Positions 44,701-59,600 are shown, counted from the first letter of the stretch. The stretch is 64,000 nucleotides of DNA from Tubulanus polymorphus (GCF_964204645.1 NC_134025.1:12963001-13027000), one strand, 5' to 3'. Numbers and translations: made by a program. Notes: generated from the letters alone by a model not told the origin.

Positions 44701-46244
44701 ATTAGCAGTAATTTGGTAAAAGCTTCAGACTTTGCGCAGCAATGAACACCTATCACAATGACTGTTTTGTCCCGAGGTGTCGGCTTCATTATGAAAATCA
44801 CTGGATAAATTTTAAAACAGAAAATCAGTTTGTCACTCATTTGACAGTTATATGAATTCATTCTACCCAAACTTTTGACGCCGACTCTTACTGGTGATAA
44901 CAAAGAAGTTTGTGTAGCGGCGAACAAAATTTAATGAAAAACTGACAAACTCATGAAGAAATTCGACGCTTGCTTATGAATTTTTCATCAACGCATAAAT
45001 TGCTATCTTGTTATAAACGACTTTTGTAAGAGTAGACATACAAATATGAATACAACATATTTCAGATCTTAAATGAGTTGGAAAAGCCGAGACGATATGT
45101 TTTTAGATTTTTAGATTGGAATCTTCAATAACAACCGTGAGGATTTAACTTTTTGAAACTACCGGTATAAACTGAGATATGAAGCGGTTAGAGCTGTGAG
45201 GCAAAGTACTGCATATTAGGTCTTCATATTTTCAATCAAGGTTTTAACGTATGGAAACGTATGAACAGCCTTTTCAAATGCAATAAACGCCTAATTCCCC
45301 CCCCCCCCCCCCGAAAAAAAGCGACAAAATTTATGCTAATTTGGAACAACTTGTATTGTAATAGAACATGTTGTTACAGAAGTCATAGTCGATCTGTCCC
45401 AACTGATAACAAGTTCCATGACAATGCATGCTTGATGGATCGCACTATTATTCAAATGAACCAATCACTGATAAACACAAAACATCGATTCGTGAAATTC
45501 AATTTTACCACGCCGCAATTCGATCAAACCCTTCAATGATATTTTGGACCACCGACCAAATCAGGCATAATGATAAATCACTTCTGTCCAAAACCGCTTC
45601 AAATTTGGGGGTCTGTTTAATAAAATCCAATCTCACAAACCCACATTACACTTGGCATTGATTGATTGATCGCAGTCAGACAAACGTAATTGAACAGAGA
45701 GAAAATGGAAAGTTTTGATTTCTATCAGTGGTCTGGTTTAATGTTCGACAAAGAACCCGGCAAAATCAATGCTCAAAACATGTATTGGTAATTGCCATTC
45801 TTAATGATTTCATACACAATTAAAATCTGCAATTTTTTCCATGGTAGTTTTTTCCCATGGAGATAATGATATAAGACATGATAACTCAGGTTGTCAATAG
45901 AGAAATCCATAAATCTAAAAATACCGAGAATTCTTCTGGTTTTCATAAAAATCCACAAATATAAAAAACCGAGAATTCTTCTGATTTTCATAGATAAAAT
46001 GTAACCATATGGCTCATTTCAAAAGTTTCTCATTGTCAACGTGGTAGTTATTCATCATTCTAGTTTAAGTATTTCAGCCTATGGAGATACTCAACCTATG
46101 AAACCGCTCCAGTTGTCTTGTTCTCTTAGACAACTGGTTGAATGATGCTTTCCCAAGGGAAAGTTTTTCAACAGGAAATACTTGCCTGCACGATTTGACT
46201 GGTCTATCATTGGTTGCACTATTCGTCTCCGAGCGTTAATGAAC
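41739..46244 (-). CDS. MEIS: MEIS/homothorax TALE homeobox gene, last three coding exons
   Basis: Exons in transcript order: 46244-46186 (59 bp), 42165-42088 (78 bp), 41992-41739 with stop. The first encodes FINARRRIVQPMIDQSNRA, the end of the TALE homeodomain recognition helix plus the invariant flank of MEIS proteins; MEIS genes in vertebrates have the same 59-bp exon. The second gives GPGAYSPDGGMGYMDNNQMP; the third GLQGMPGAEMYGAPPTNSYS... and ends GQSLQDIHAG, like the GQVMDIHAQ end of the long MEIS1/MEIS2 isoforms. His/Met-rich HPHHMMMAHGGHMGHHGHMG is also typical. MEIS proteins partner PBX and HOX factors in development. The phases fit: 2 nt carried in, then 1, then 1. The rest of the homeodomain and the MEIS-N domain lie upstream, beyond the window. 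Confidence 0.95.
42166..46185 (-). other. MEIS intron with GC donor (GC-AG intron)
   Basis: On the minus strand the donor reads CAG/GCAAGT at 46186/46185 and the acceptor TTTATCTTACAG/GACC at 42166/42165. Phase and homology both require this donor. The intron contains a TAG/TAC trinucleotide microsatellite (about 42950-43025), a run of C (about 45298-45312), and a ~50-bp tandem duplication with CCGAGAATTCTTCTG (about 45900-45985). No coding exon is seen inside. Confidence 0.85.
42950..43025. repeat. (AGT)n-type trinucleotide microsatellite, imperfect
   Basis: AGTAGTAGTAGTAGTAGTGG-like runs with single-base interruptions. It yields an artefactual Thr-rich frame on the minus strand. Confidence 0.85.
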
Positions 46245-48175
46245 CTGCAAAGAGGAGGAAAAAATACGGGGTTTTATTCACAAGTTCTTATCGTCTGCTT
46301 CAAAGTAAGGAAGTAGCGTAACAGCAATTAAACCGAGTATCAGCTTGTTGTGGCATCTGAAAAATGGCTGAGTGAAACAGCCAGTACGTTACTTGTCAAA
46401 AATAACAATACTTGTCAACTTTAGGGTGAAGTTACCCCTCCTAATTAAATAGATTAGAAATCCTGCCACTAGTTATCGCGGCATTTTCGTCAACTATGAT
46501 AAATTTATGGATCACACACAGCTCTCGCTACTGATAGCGTTCTCTAGAATTTGACACTAAAAGGAAATAACTGCACCTAATTTCGGTGAATGCTAGCCGT
46601 AATGAGGTTGTTATCTGCTCTCTTAAAATTCATATATGCAAATGACGCATGGGGGCACCATTTCTTGCCGTGACGATTTGAAGAAAACCACCAGGAAACA
46701 AGATTGCGGTTTACCGAACTTGTCTGAAAAGACTTGCAGCAGGTCGTGAATAGGTTACGATACAATGAGGATGATAGCGTGGCTGCCATAATGGCCCTAA
46801 TGTTATGCGCCTAATCATGATGGGGCCATCAATTTCACCTAATAGGCTGGAAAATGACTACCTGCACACATCAAACAAACTGATCGAGCAAATTGATAGA
46901 CTTGCACACGATTTATAATACCTGATTTTTCACCCCAGCCGTCATTGTTTTCTTTTTTACGCAACGCTAATGAATGGAACTGATGACCGAGCACTCGAGA
47001 ACGAATCGTAATCTATAGCTTCTTAAATCAGAAATTAGTGATTCCGAGTTTCCATCATTGATTCCGATACTTGCAATCAAATCTGATTAACTTTATCAAA
47101 CTAATAGGATGTTAGAAAAAGGTATAGATGTAAGTTAATTGATGAGAAAAATGAATGAAATTTTCTTCGGATAGAGATTTTGATCACTCTTGATAGTGCT
47201 GCCACCTGTGAGTAAAAATCCCCGATACATCTGTGCTGTACACTACGACACAGCCCTGTCAAATCTGACATCACCCTGTCAAAAGCTCGACAGTTCCCAA
47301 CGCCCAGAATGACAAATCTTGAAATGGTTTACATATGTTGCATGACAGTTTTGGACAAGCTTTGAAGTAATGGTGAAAGTTGAAACATGATGGCAAAGGC
47401 TACATTGATCATCGCAGTATGGTTTAGATAATTTATATATCTGCCAGTGAAATATAGGTGCATTTATATATCAGCAGATACTACATGGATTTGGCAGACT
47501 TTAAAGCCAAACTGATAAATAAATATGTATCAGTTTCATTCCCTTGATACGGATGCACTGCGCTGAAGAATGAAATCTCAATAGAAATCGTTTGAACTAA
47601 TTATTATCTGCTTTCTTTAAAAAAGCAGGAGATTAACACACATTACAGCACTACAGGTTGTCTGAAAAATGAAAATATGTTCGTTTCTGTACTATATCCA
47701 ATGATTTTAGCATATCAAATCTGAGCATTACCAGGAATATACAGTGCATGAAGGGTGTTTATCAATCGCCCTTTTCTCATACGCTATATATACATAGGAT
47801 CTTAACAAACAGTAGAAAACACAAAACGGCAGCAATGTGGGTCTTTAGACAAGAAGTCTTATTTATTTTGAATGTTTAGTAGTGGGATTGAGTGTTTACT
47901 TCAGATATCTACCTAGCGAAAAGACCACATCATAAATGTTTAAAACAGGAATATAACAAATGAGCTTGTGATTCAGTAAACAGTGAAATCTGGTTTTTGT
48001 ACAAATTTCCTATATATAGTTGATCTATTGAAGTTAAATGTACTACCCTCTTGGTGGTCAGAACCCTTTTTTCTGGTCTTCAAGAAAAGACAAGTTTTTG
48101 AACATTTATTAAGTCCCCGCCAACAAACATCCAACAATTTATGTCAATAGGACAAAATTATTTCCTGCCTTTTAG

Positions 48176-48283
48176 ACTGTGGCAAAAGCTGAAGGGCAAA
48201 TACCAGTCCAAGACATTGGTAAAGTACTTTCACTTGCTCTGACACAAGGCCGCTATCTTCCACAGAAGAAGCGGCTACATTAA
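48176..48283 (+). pseudogene. exon-like 36-codon frame, possibly a retro or transposon fragment
   Basis: TTTCCTGCCTTTTAG precedes a frame reading TVAKAEGQIPVQDIGKVLSL... and ending PQKKRLH, stop TAA. It looks protein-coding but has no donor partner upstream that I can find, and I do not recognise it. It lies in the presumed MEIS intron on the opposite strand. Confidence 0.25.
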
Positions 48284-51200
48284 AAACAGTTTTCAAAAGT
48301 GCCATATTTCAAAACTTCCACCGCATCCACCAGATATGCCCTGATGATACCTCCTCTTTTTCATAGAAATTTCAGAAATGGTGGGGAATCTCAGCGTGAA
48401 AGGATGATAGTCCTTATCGGAACTCTGCAGCGAAACTATCCTCACGTATATTTAGAAGAGAAACTATCTTCGTGTATATTTAGAAGAGTTGCTTGATAAA
48501 AGTGCTTTCAAACAGGTGTTTATGAGAACATGTATATAAACACTGGAGGCAACAAATCAACTAAAGTTGTTTAGAAGGCACCGGTGACTTTGTTAAACAT
48601 CTTCTAGCGTGCCAATTCTGTTTTATGCTGAAGGAGTCTTTGAGAAACAATGTACCAATTAAAAGAGTAACAGAACAACCCCTTTTAGAATATTAATAGC
48701 CAACAGATGCTATGGCGTAATTACTAGAATTTTTTTTCAAATTTATTTTCGTTGCAGAAAATATTCCGATTGCCATAGAAGTTTTCAGGTAAATCTGTTA
48801 CCTATTGTGAGATCTTGAATTTTAATTTGTCATTCTAATCTGTCCTCAATGAGTTAATTACAGTTAACCATACTATCTATTACACTCGAAGGGATTTACT
48901 TCTCAGCAGACAGAAGATGAAATGACAAGATAGCCACATTCACCCCAACGCCAGGCCAAGAATAGAACAAATTAAAGCCTCAGAGTCATTTACCTGTAAA
49001 TGAAGGAGAAAGCCAGATAAAACAGCAAAATGGGCAATCATTGCCTTCAGGGAGTTATTAGGCTTGATAACAAGAACCTGCCTCCAAATGCAATCATCGG
49101 TTCTCATTATCAGCAACTTTACAAAATGACCTGCTTTCTCCCCTTGAGGACGGTTCTCATGTGATGAGAAACTGTCCAGAGGAAAAGTCCTGATTGAACC
49201 GGGTATCAAGTTTGACAAGTCATCACTCCTGCGAAAAAATACACAAGTCACCATTGCAAAAATATATCCCCTCAGGATGGTGAGATGCATTTCTTTCGAG
49301 AAGCCAATGCCCTGAATGTTTTAAGAAGAAACTCTTTTGTTAATCTGATGCAGTTCAAGCATCTTAATGCGGTATTGCCTCACACAACATTTTGGCCACA
49401 ATCGGTCTCCACTGTTTCTTGAGACATTTCTGTATGGAATGAAGAAGCCACAAAACATCCCTGTCATCAGAGTCACTGTCACATGTAGGGTCAGTCCTCA
49501 GTTGTATTAGTCTATCGGTGTGGAAAGATACCAGCATTAGAAACCGCAAGACCACAGATAAAATGGTGCTCATCACAAATACCTTTCACATTTCAAAACA
49601 CTTTGAATAGCCATTCATAGCCATTCATAAATCACTTAATCTGAAGAAATCACTTAATCTGAAGAATCAAACTGGTATTATTATGCAACATAGGTGTGCA
49701 ACTGTTCTTAGACCAATAATTTTTACATGTAAAATCACAGGGGCAGAATTAGATATTGTGTTATTGCGTCATAAGGTCTGTCCTAAAGCTTCTACCTGGA
49801 CTATTAGATACCTGATTGTAATGCAAACAGTGATTGTGGAGGACTTATCAAATGATGAAATCATTGTCAAAACACAATGGGTAATGGAGCTTGACTATTT
49901 GTAATCCCTTGCATTCTCTAGTAAGCCATGGTGGTCATCAATTGAGGGGAAATAGCCAATTCATCTAGTTGATCAATTTTGAGGCACAATCTGTTAGAAA
50001 TTTTGGGATAATCTGATACTATGCATCAGCCCTCGATATGACCTGAGATCAGAACAGGTGAATATTCTATAATACGTATGACGTAATGAAGTACATCATT
50101 TGCATCAAATCTTGTATTGAGATTACGTAAATCAGTCATTTGTGATCATAGTAAAGGCACCTGCATGGGGAGGAGTAAAGCACAGATGATTTCATGAGTC
50201 CATTATCTAAGTCGCGGATTAGTCTTTGAAGTGAATTACTCAGAATAATCTGCAAATTTCTTATAAGAATACATATAAGAATGTATTCCAGCTTCTGAAC
50301 AAATATAGGAATGCTGAGAAACACAAATATGACTGTTAAACTAAATTAACAAATCACGCAAGAGACTGATGAACTGTTATAGAGAATGTACAAAACGGCT
50401 GCTCAATATTCAAAATGGTTCTCATATTTGTCGGGGTATGAACCGTTCATTATCAATTAACGGCATAACAAAAAGAGAGAATGATATAAACATTTCCCCT
50501 ACAACCAAAAGCATTTTCAACTTTAATTAAGTGTGTATGTGTGTGTGTGGTGTGTGTGTGAGTGTGTGTAAATTGAGGATAGTTCCTGGATGGAAATTTG
50601 CATGTTTTAATTGATTTATTAAATATCCGAATATTAAATTTGGCGGCAATCAGAATACTCCTCGATCATGATGATTGATCACGTTTGCTGATTACATTCA
50701 GGATAAGATTACTGGGGCACCACGAAAAATAATACATTGCCGAAACTTGAAACTGAATACACTAAAACTGAGCCTGACTGATATACTACACCACTTAATC
50801 ATTACCATTCGTTAGAAACCAAGGAACTTTATTATTTAGTCATGCAAAGTGCATCTCTTTAGTCTCAGTAAAACTCGGAATTATAAAATATTTGGGAAAT
50901 AAGTAAAATCTAGCTGATTAAATGAAGTAACACGACAAACCATGAGGGAGGATGGTTGACGGTGTGGTCTTTTTTGAATGGCCAAGGAAATTGAAACCAT
51001 GTAAATGAAATCCAACAAATCATCGATCCCGGGAAATTTCAATTTTTTCTAAGCAGAAAGTAACTTGAATTGCATAGTGAACACATGCTTTTTAACAAAC
51101 CTAAAGCCCTATCCAACTTTTAAGTGAAACTGAAAGTAAGCATCATTCATATGGTCAATCTGGGTTTTACTTATACCTGGTCTATGCGACTACACTTGGG

Positions 51201-51335
51201 AAATCCTGTTACACTTAAAAAAATGATGCCACATTGCCGCGGCCACCTATTTATTTATTGATTTTTGAACTGGCCAGGTCTAACGGAAACTATGGATGTA
51301 TAAACTAGTTTATACGTTCATGAGGCAACTAAACC

Positions 51336-51688
51336 CATAGCCACAATCACACAAGCATTTTAGACCTGGGCCACATTTGGGCGGTGCCAAATTAGCTCCT
51401 GGCCAACCGTTCACACTGCTGTCAAATGGGCCCCTGCCAGTTTGACATCGTACAAACTTGGCCCCACCAAAAATGCAGGACCAGGAGCCAAATTTTTTAT
51501 GGATCAAATTTTTCCTTATGAATACTAAGTGGTTCTGGAAGTGAATCAACCCACTAGCCAAAGTATCATTCTGATAGATTTTAGTACTGAGTGAGTGATT
51601 TACGTTTTCTATTTCGCAGGCCAAATTTGATTCCGTCTGATCTGGGCCAGATTGTCCCGAGCCAAATTGTTGTGTGATTGTGGCTTAT
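51336..51688. mobile_element. ~350-bp MITE-like element (AGCCACAATCACACAA termini)
   Basis: AGCCACAATCACACAA at 51339-51354 is the exact inverse of TTGTGTGATTGTGGCT at 51670-51685. The interior has several GGCCAAATTTGG / TGGGCCCCTGCCAGTTTG-like words. A shorter relative lies at 56440-56665. Confidence 0.65.
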
Positions 51689-54600
51689 GCTTGGCTCAGT
51701 TAGAGATTCAAGAACAGTTGAAATGAATTTAAAAGCTTTTTTCAACACACTTCAAGAATTTCGAGAATATCTCTTCAGGGATTTGCCGGTAAAAACATTT
51801 TGGCACTGCTATTAACGGGAGATTTGTACTTAATGTCGGATTCATTCAGAAGCACCGAGTCTTAGCATCGACTTACCCCTCCAGGGATCATCAATATATC
51901 TCGTAAACTTCAATTTCAGTATTTCCCCTGTCATTTCAAACTGTCGTCACAATTCAACGATGCCAGTTGACAGTTATACTGAAACGTTCTCCAAATTTAT
52001 TGTCAGCAAAAACTGGCATTCGATATGAGATAGAATAGATCTTATTTGAGTCATATTGATTTCATCGAGAACCCAGTTTATTCAGTAGCATTGTTACTAA
52101 TAATACTGATAAATTTGAATCTGCATTCTCATTTTAGATATTTGACTCCCGGTATAAATCTATTTGCTTCGGAACAGCAGGAATTTCACACATCAGAAAA
52201 AATATTTCGACTCACAATAAGCCAGCTCGATCTACATAGGTAAGTAAGAAACATCAGATGGCATTTGAGAGCATACCAACTTTCTTAAACATCATAAGGG
52301 TGTGTAACCGGATCGCCGGAACAGCTGTGTTTTCGTGCAACACTGTTTTACCTGAGAAGTTTCTCTTACGCTGAAAGAGCTGCTTCTTTCAACGATTTTT
52401 ATGGATCGGGAGAACACAGGCTGATCTCATCAGCTACAAGATTACAAAATCTAAATCGTTGTTGTTATGTCCGCTTCTTCGTTTTTCGTAACAACCTCAG
52501 CCTCTATACCGCTTAACAAGCGACAGTTCGGAAGAAATATATTTATGACGGGGCAAAATTTTCATTCTCTCATCTCTTTTTCTGGATCTCTCTCTCTCTA
52601 TTCTCCGAATGAACAAATAGACGGAGAAATCAAATTAGTGAAATGAATTTATTGAAAAAGAAATCGTTGACAGGCTCATATATTATGTCTTTCTCGAATA
52701 CATGTGATACGTGGAATGATTGATATGGACGCTATAACGGAGGTCAAAAACCCCACGCATTGCTAGTGCAATAATTAATTAAATGCGATGAATGCTTGTC
52801 ACTAATGACTTGATTTCTTTCGGTGACAATTGGTCACCAAGCAATTCGTACAACGCTATGAGTAGTCTACTAGGGACCATGTAGACTTATTGCACCCAAA
52901 GTCATTTTCAGTATGAATTTCCATAGATTTCATCATTTTCATACAAAGGAACAGATTAATTTCCCTTCAGACGAGAGAATTGTCGTAAACTGCCTCATCA
53001 CTCATCCGAAACAACAAATATACTTAGCTTCAAATGGCTCATCAGTTGGCCAGTGACGGCTTGACTTGCGGAATCCAATATTCTAGATATGGACTTCAAA
53101 ATGCAATACACTGTTTTCCGTTATGGCTATCAAACGCATCCACAGGGAGTCGTGCTATACATCAAAATCTGACCATCTCAACAAATATATGGTAATCTTT
53201 TCCATGACGGAAACATGTCTCATGTAAATCTAAGCAAAAGATTTAAGCACTCTAAGACAGAACTAGCACCAGGAAAAAAAATGAAAGACCTTTTGCCAGC
53301 TTCTATCATAATAAACATCTGGAGACATTTTCAACGACTCAAAATTTTAACCTGAGATTTTCCTGTGTTGATGAATCATGCCTCGCAATCAAAATTTTAA
53401 GTAAACACCCACCAGGCTCTAAACTCTCCACAAATCACCAAAAGCATGATGATACCCCTATTTATCAGGAAGAAGACATTTGTCATTCTCTGACAAGAGC
53501 CAGCGGTTCAACAGCCTTCAAATTATGCATTAGTGCACTATGATTGAAGCTCCCAAATTGCCAGGGTATAAATTGGTGCTCCTTGAACTGTAGAAATCTG
53601 AGAAAAAAGCAGATGAAATTATGAAAGTATTCAGCATTGAAGAATGATTGAATACCATCATCAATGCGTATCATATTGTTATCATAAATTGAAGTACAGT
53701 AATGAATAAGCATGAACTTCAAGTATTTTTTCCTAGAAAATTTGTATAAGACTTGGTTGGTCGATTCTGTTACACATAATTCCAGTGTCTTCTAGGTCCA
53801 AAGAATTTCGCACAAACAGCGCTGGGTTAGGAACTACATTTCCAAACTCCGAAAGACATTATGTCAGCATCGATTTATCCGATGTCTGAAAGATCTGTAC
53901 GAGTATATAGCGGGATTAACCCTGCCAGGTGGATTTAGGCATTGGGTATCACGCAGTCTTGTGTCGACAGATCCGAAAATCTTGCTCATACACGACTAAG
54001 ATCGTTTTAATCAGGGTAAAATATTAAGCGATGTTCGCTGAAATCTCACCAAGCTTATAGAGCATGATGAGTTATAAGTCTTCATCGATGGTCGGCCTCA
54101 CAACGGCGAATGATGGATAGGAGCTTCGTGACTCCACGTCGTCAGCAAAGCCTGACCAGAAAACTTGGCGTGCTAGCGTACCCAGTGATTGCTCTGACGA
54201 AAAAGGTCAGAAGTAAATTATACGGTCCGGATTGCCAGCAATAAGACTATGACAAAAGTAAGCACTTTTTGTCTCAGTAGTAACGGCATATTTCAAGCTA
54301 AATTCACCAGTTAAATTCACAGCGTAATCACGCCCGAATCACAATAAATAGGAGCACTGTAGCTACTTAACAATCCAAAAAGGTCGGCTTCCATTGAAAG
54401 ATCCTTGAAAAATTCTAAAGACCATTTTTAGCCCAAACAATAAGCCCATTTTATGAAAATCAATACTTTTCTATCAAAAGCAGGTACTTGTTAAAGAGCT
54501 TTTCCGATTTTTTCAAAAGTAAGCAGTTCACGGAATCTTTAAGCCTCATTGGCAATGTTGTGGATTTCCAATCGGATGAGAAATTGTCATCTTATTTTGC

Positions 54601-56439
54601 ACGGGTATTTGGAATGTAGGTTTATTCTGCATATGCACATAAATCTACAAAACAGATGTGTAAATTAGGATCCTAAATCAACACATTCGTCTTTTATATA
54701 CATTATCAAAACGTCGCATGTTTCCTTTATGATTGAAACAAATTTCATTGATGGACAATTTTTATGATTGTTATTTACTAGTCGCAATAACCAAGGCTGT
54801 GCACAAAGAATGGACGTACCGACATCTACGATTATGAGAATGGAAAACACAAAATGGCCCTATATATCTTCTTATGTTTCGCGATTGTTTCTATAAACCA
54901 ACTGTCACAGGTGGTGAACTGACACAGGGAGACCACAGTATGACTTAGGAAAAACATCTGCCAACTGAAAACACGTAGTAGTTTTTGTTGTTCGTGAACA
55001 GCAAGGCAGATACCAACAGTGTCCGGGGGCTATGACAACAATTCAATTTTTAACATGACAACATTCTTAAAAGTATAGTCTCAAAGCACAGTTGTCGGAT
55101 CCTATGTGTAATTTTAAAATGACACTGCAAATGGTCATCAGAAATTATTGCACATAACTAATATTCTAAAACATATATACATCAAACTGCTATGTTCCAC
55201 TCCAAAGCTTGATTATGAATGAGTAACTGAGGCCATTATTGGCCTATTATAACAGCCACTCGGCCACAAGCCTCTTGAGAAAATAAGACCTGAAAATACA
55301 GACTGGTATGGCATCAAATTGCAGCACTGAATAATTTGTCATAAAGCATTTGACAGAGAACAGGTGTATTAACGAAATTACTAGATAATATCACTTTGCT
55401 TCTTGATCACTAGAATTTACGAGGAAGTTTCTAGTTGTTTTTTGAATTGAAAACTTGAAAAAATGAAGGACTTTAAAAGCAATACGAATACGTCCTGACG
55501 GCTGACGGCTTTGAAATGATTAATAGAAGATGGTGTCTTCCTGTTTCTACCATTAATACTTAGAGAGGATACATGCCATCTTAAGCCAGGTGACTTTCCG
55601 ATTAATATTCTGGCGATGGGCTGACATTTTTTAATTTTCATTAATCGCTCGGCAGTAATTTGTCTTGCGGGCCGATTGTCGCTGACTTCCTGAAGATTGC
55701 AGTCTTGCTAGAGAGAACTTTGACAGTTGTACAAATTTGCCATGATCTGTGTTAATATGGACGAAGAAAAGACATGTCACTTTCCACGTGATGGATGGTG
55801 AACTAACATAGTAATATAAATATTAAACGAAAGAACTTTTTAATCTTGAACCACGTGATAAAAGGTCGTGGAGTCCACATAGGAAAAGTATAATTAATCA
55901 GCTTGACTATGTTTGTTCCAGCTATTATTTGAAATACTGACTTTGAAAAAAAAATGGTTCATTCAGCCAAAAGGATCATCTTTCCCGATACTGGCTTGAG
56001 AACTTTCTATTTCTTTTTCAAACTATGCATCAACTAAATTTTTATTACATTCATAACACAATTACTTCTTTTGTTCTCATGGCCCGAGGGATGACATCAG
56101 TAGAATTATCATCAAACCCTATAAATAACTAAACATTCAGTTCAACACGTCTGGTTAAAAAATATGTAAATGCTATTACGAAATCCCGACTGACCAGTGC
56201 TTCCGTAATCCTGCATTCAATTGGTCACTGTGATTTGATAAATATTTGATGCGATTATCGCACAGAAGAGAGCCCCAGAGCATCAAAAAACGTATCTGTT
56301 TTAATACCCAGCTTTCAGATTTCATCAGAACATTACACTCTTGATGCGTGGTCATTGATAACATTCATAACCCTGAGGGGCCATCAACTTTTTACAGAAA
56401 GACAGAAAAGGAGTGCCCTCACCGTAAGCCGTGAAGAAG

Positions 56440-56665
56440 ATCTTGCTCTGATCAATCCATAGTCAAATTTGGCCTGTGTCAAATTTAAACTATGCAAAGT
56501 GAGACACACAGTGGACCCAGTTAGAATTTACATGTAATAATTTGGCGTGCTAAAAGTCCAACATTTTTGGTCGTGCCGAATTAGGCCGGGGCCAAACAGG
56601 CACAGGCCCATTTGGCACCCGTGTGAACAGTTGTTCGAAATTTCTCGTGTGATTGCGGATATAGC
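56440..56665. repeat. second, decayed copy related to the 51336 element
   Basis: It shares the interior words GGGGCCAAACAGGCACAGGC, CCCATTTGGCACCCGTGTGA and the end CGTGTGATTGCGGATATAGC with the 51336-51688 element, in the opposite relative order of the interior. Edges are approximate. Confidence 0.45.
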
Positions 56666-59600
56666 TTCTAAAAGGCCTTATTTCAAACCAAATTACATGT
56701 AATTCATGAATATTGGAGCTGAAGGAGCTGATAAGTCAGTTCCTAAGATATCCCATTTTCGGTCATTAAATGAACCCGCCATTAGCTGTGCACTAAAAAT
56801 AGATACGTCAGAAAATGATAGTGAACAGATACCACACCCTTTCTAACCAGCTCCATAACCAAAGACAAGAGTCTCAACGAGATAACTGTTAATGCTGTGA
56901 CAGAATTACTCATACAATTAATGCCACAGCTTAAATCATTTAGCCAGGCGTAAATTTCATTGTTAGTTGAAAAGCGAAGCGTAGAGCCCCCACTGTGCCT
57001 TGGTACCAACTAGGAGAAACGTTTATTGGGACATTATCCGTACCAATTTGACTTCAAGAGCTCTTCAGAGCATAAACATCCAGCTCATCCATTATTGCTG
57101 CAGTTCGGCGACAACATCGCCGAGGAACGGGCGTAACTTGATTAGACCGTCATCGTTCGCGCTTCGTCTCGGGGAAAATCTCTTGTTGTTGCAGACCAGA
57201 GTGCTCGCGTGAACTGCAGAGTAATTATGCAAAATGAAAGCATCCCGAAGAATAAACCAGCCCCGAAGAATGATTTGTCTTTCAATATCTCGTACTGAAC
57301 AGTCCCGACGAAGTGACCCAACAGAAAATTAGTGCCAAAGTGATGTCGGCTTGATAAAATTGAATGATGGATAGGCAGTATTTTGCCCAAGTAGTCAACA
57401 AGGCATTAGAGCTTGTAACCAAGTTACTTGATCGAGTGCGGCTAATGAAATTAGAGGAGCCATTAGGTTAGGACAAATTTATTGAGAATGCCTGCTCAAG
57501 ATAACGGCATCACTTCATAGTTGTCCTGTATTATAGCCATTTTCTGGCAGTAATCTTCCGCGAATACGACCTGGCATGACAAGCAGAAAAAAAACTTGAT
57601 GAAGACATCTGCGATGTCATTAGCATCAAATGATAAAAAAAATAGTGAGACGATTATGTATCATATCGCATAGCGGTTAATGGCTAAATGGAAAAATTTT
57701 ATTTGTTGGCAATGAATGGACCTCGAAAGTGATATTCGTCATTATTTGCAACAATTTCAAATTCACTTCTGCCGATTCTTGATCTAACAATGCTGAAAAA
57801 GACCGCGTTAACGGCATGAATTACCATTTAATGCAGACGCAGGCTCGACGGTCATTAAATGGCTGTTTTGCGCTTTCACTGTTCAATATTTTACATTTTC
57901 AAAGTTGGAGATTACAAGGAAAAAGCACTAGATCCGTAATTGATTTCTGGTGTCATAGGAAAAACCAAAGAACTCTGGCATTCTATGCCGGCTCCAATTC
58001 AAATGGTAGATTGCAAAATCGATGCAATGACTGCGCGCATGACTGCTTGAATTTCTTTCTTTTGACGCGATCGCTTTTGCCCACAGTCAAATGTATTTTG
58101 AAGTGAGATTGAATTAAAATTGCAAATAAACCAACAAACCGCACTACGGAGATATCGTTTCGATATCCGCATGCATGTAGGAGCCATGGTGCCGGCGGCA
58201 AAACAACGGAAAACCAACACCCACAGCGGCTAAACAAATCACATTGATGACTATCAAACATGATTGACGAAACAACACGACCACCACGATTACACCAAGG
58301 ATCATGATGGAACATGCTGTAACGCTCACATATTCCTGAGCATGAACTAAATTACAAATGCGGAGAAACCTAATTTCAACTTTCTGAACGAACCGTTCAA
58401 TGATCAAGAAGCTCTACTTAGTAAGTATAATGAGCTATAGAAGTTTTTTTACCTCCGATTATCTTATTATCTATTCAATGAAAGAATATTCGCGTCTGAC
58501 ACTAGAATTGACTTATAATAATCGTTGTAGTCGGAAAATACACAGTCAGTCGGTAAACATGCGATGCGGCGTACCGATGCTGGAAAGTCAAATAGCCCTA
58601 AAATGAATGAAATGCACAGGTAAAAATGTAAATAGGCAGAACACTCTGTAAGTTTTTGAAATATTTACTCACATAGATCGTAAGAGAACGAACAAACACC
58701 GTGTAGCTGTCATTCGTCAGTGACTGTTTACCTGTTCTCAGTGACATGATGCTGCAAGAGGCCAATATTACCAGGGACACAATGTTACAGAGCCCAAGTG
58801 CTGGCTGTAGCCAAAATATATTAAACCTTCACGAGTTTCCATGTTGATATATTGAGTGCATTCATTTATTGTGCATTTGAAAGAACCACTTGGATCGGAA
58901 TGAAGCTTTTGATAAAATTCCTAAAAGGTCATTTTTTCATAAATTCTTCTTTCGTACTTCTATTTCAATATGATGAAAGACAAATAGCAGGATTTGGTTA
59001 CTATCTGGATATCTATCAGTGGCGATCAATATTTTGAAGGAAGCCCCTCGAACCGATAGGACGCACACTATTCAAGACCAGTCATTAATTCCTTGTCTCA
59101 CTATAATGATATTTCTAAGCACTCTTTTATCGAAGTTGTACTGCTACCTAACTCGTTTACATGGTGATCGTCACTGCCGACAATGCCTGGTCGACAGGAA
59201 CGACGAGAACTGCAGTGAAAACAGCGTCGCCGCGTAATAGTATTACAATTAGCGAAATTACAGCAACACAAATGACTCACGACCTTCCAATTGTGGCAAA
59301 GAAGGAGCAATGCGTGCGGGACGAGAAATTATTTAATTCTTTCGTCGGCTGTGTTCACAAATTTACAAAGGAATTAGTACGGCACTGCTGACCCAGCTGA
59401 TCAAGTCAATTCCATCAATGGGTTTAGTGCACGAATTGCTGTGCTCCAGCAGCAGTTAATGCCGACACACTTGGCTGGGTCGAAGTTTAAGAAAATCTCC
59501 TGCAATCAGACAAAGCCTGAGGTCTTACAAGCACACAATTTCTTAAATTGATTCTGCAAAAAACGCTCTTTGTTTATAGCAATGAGTTGGCAAACTCCTG

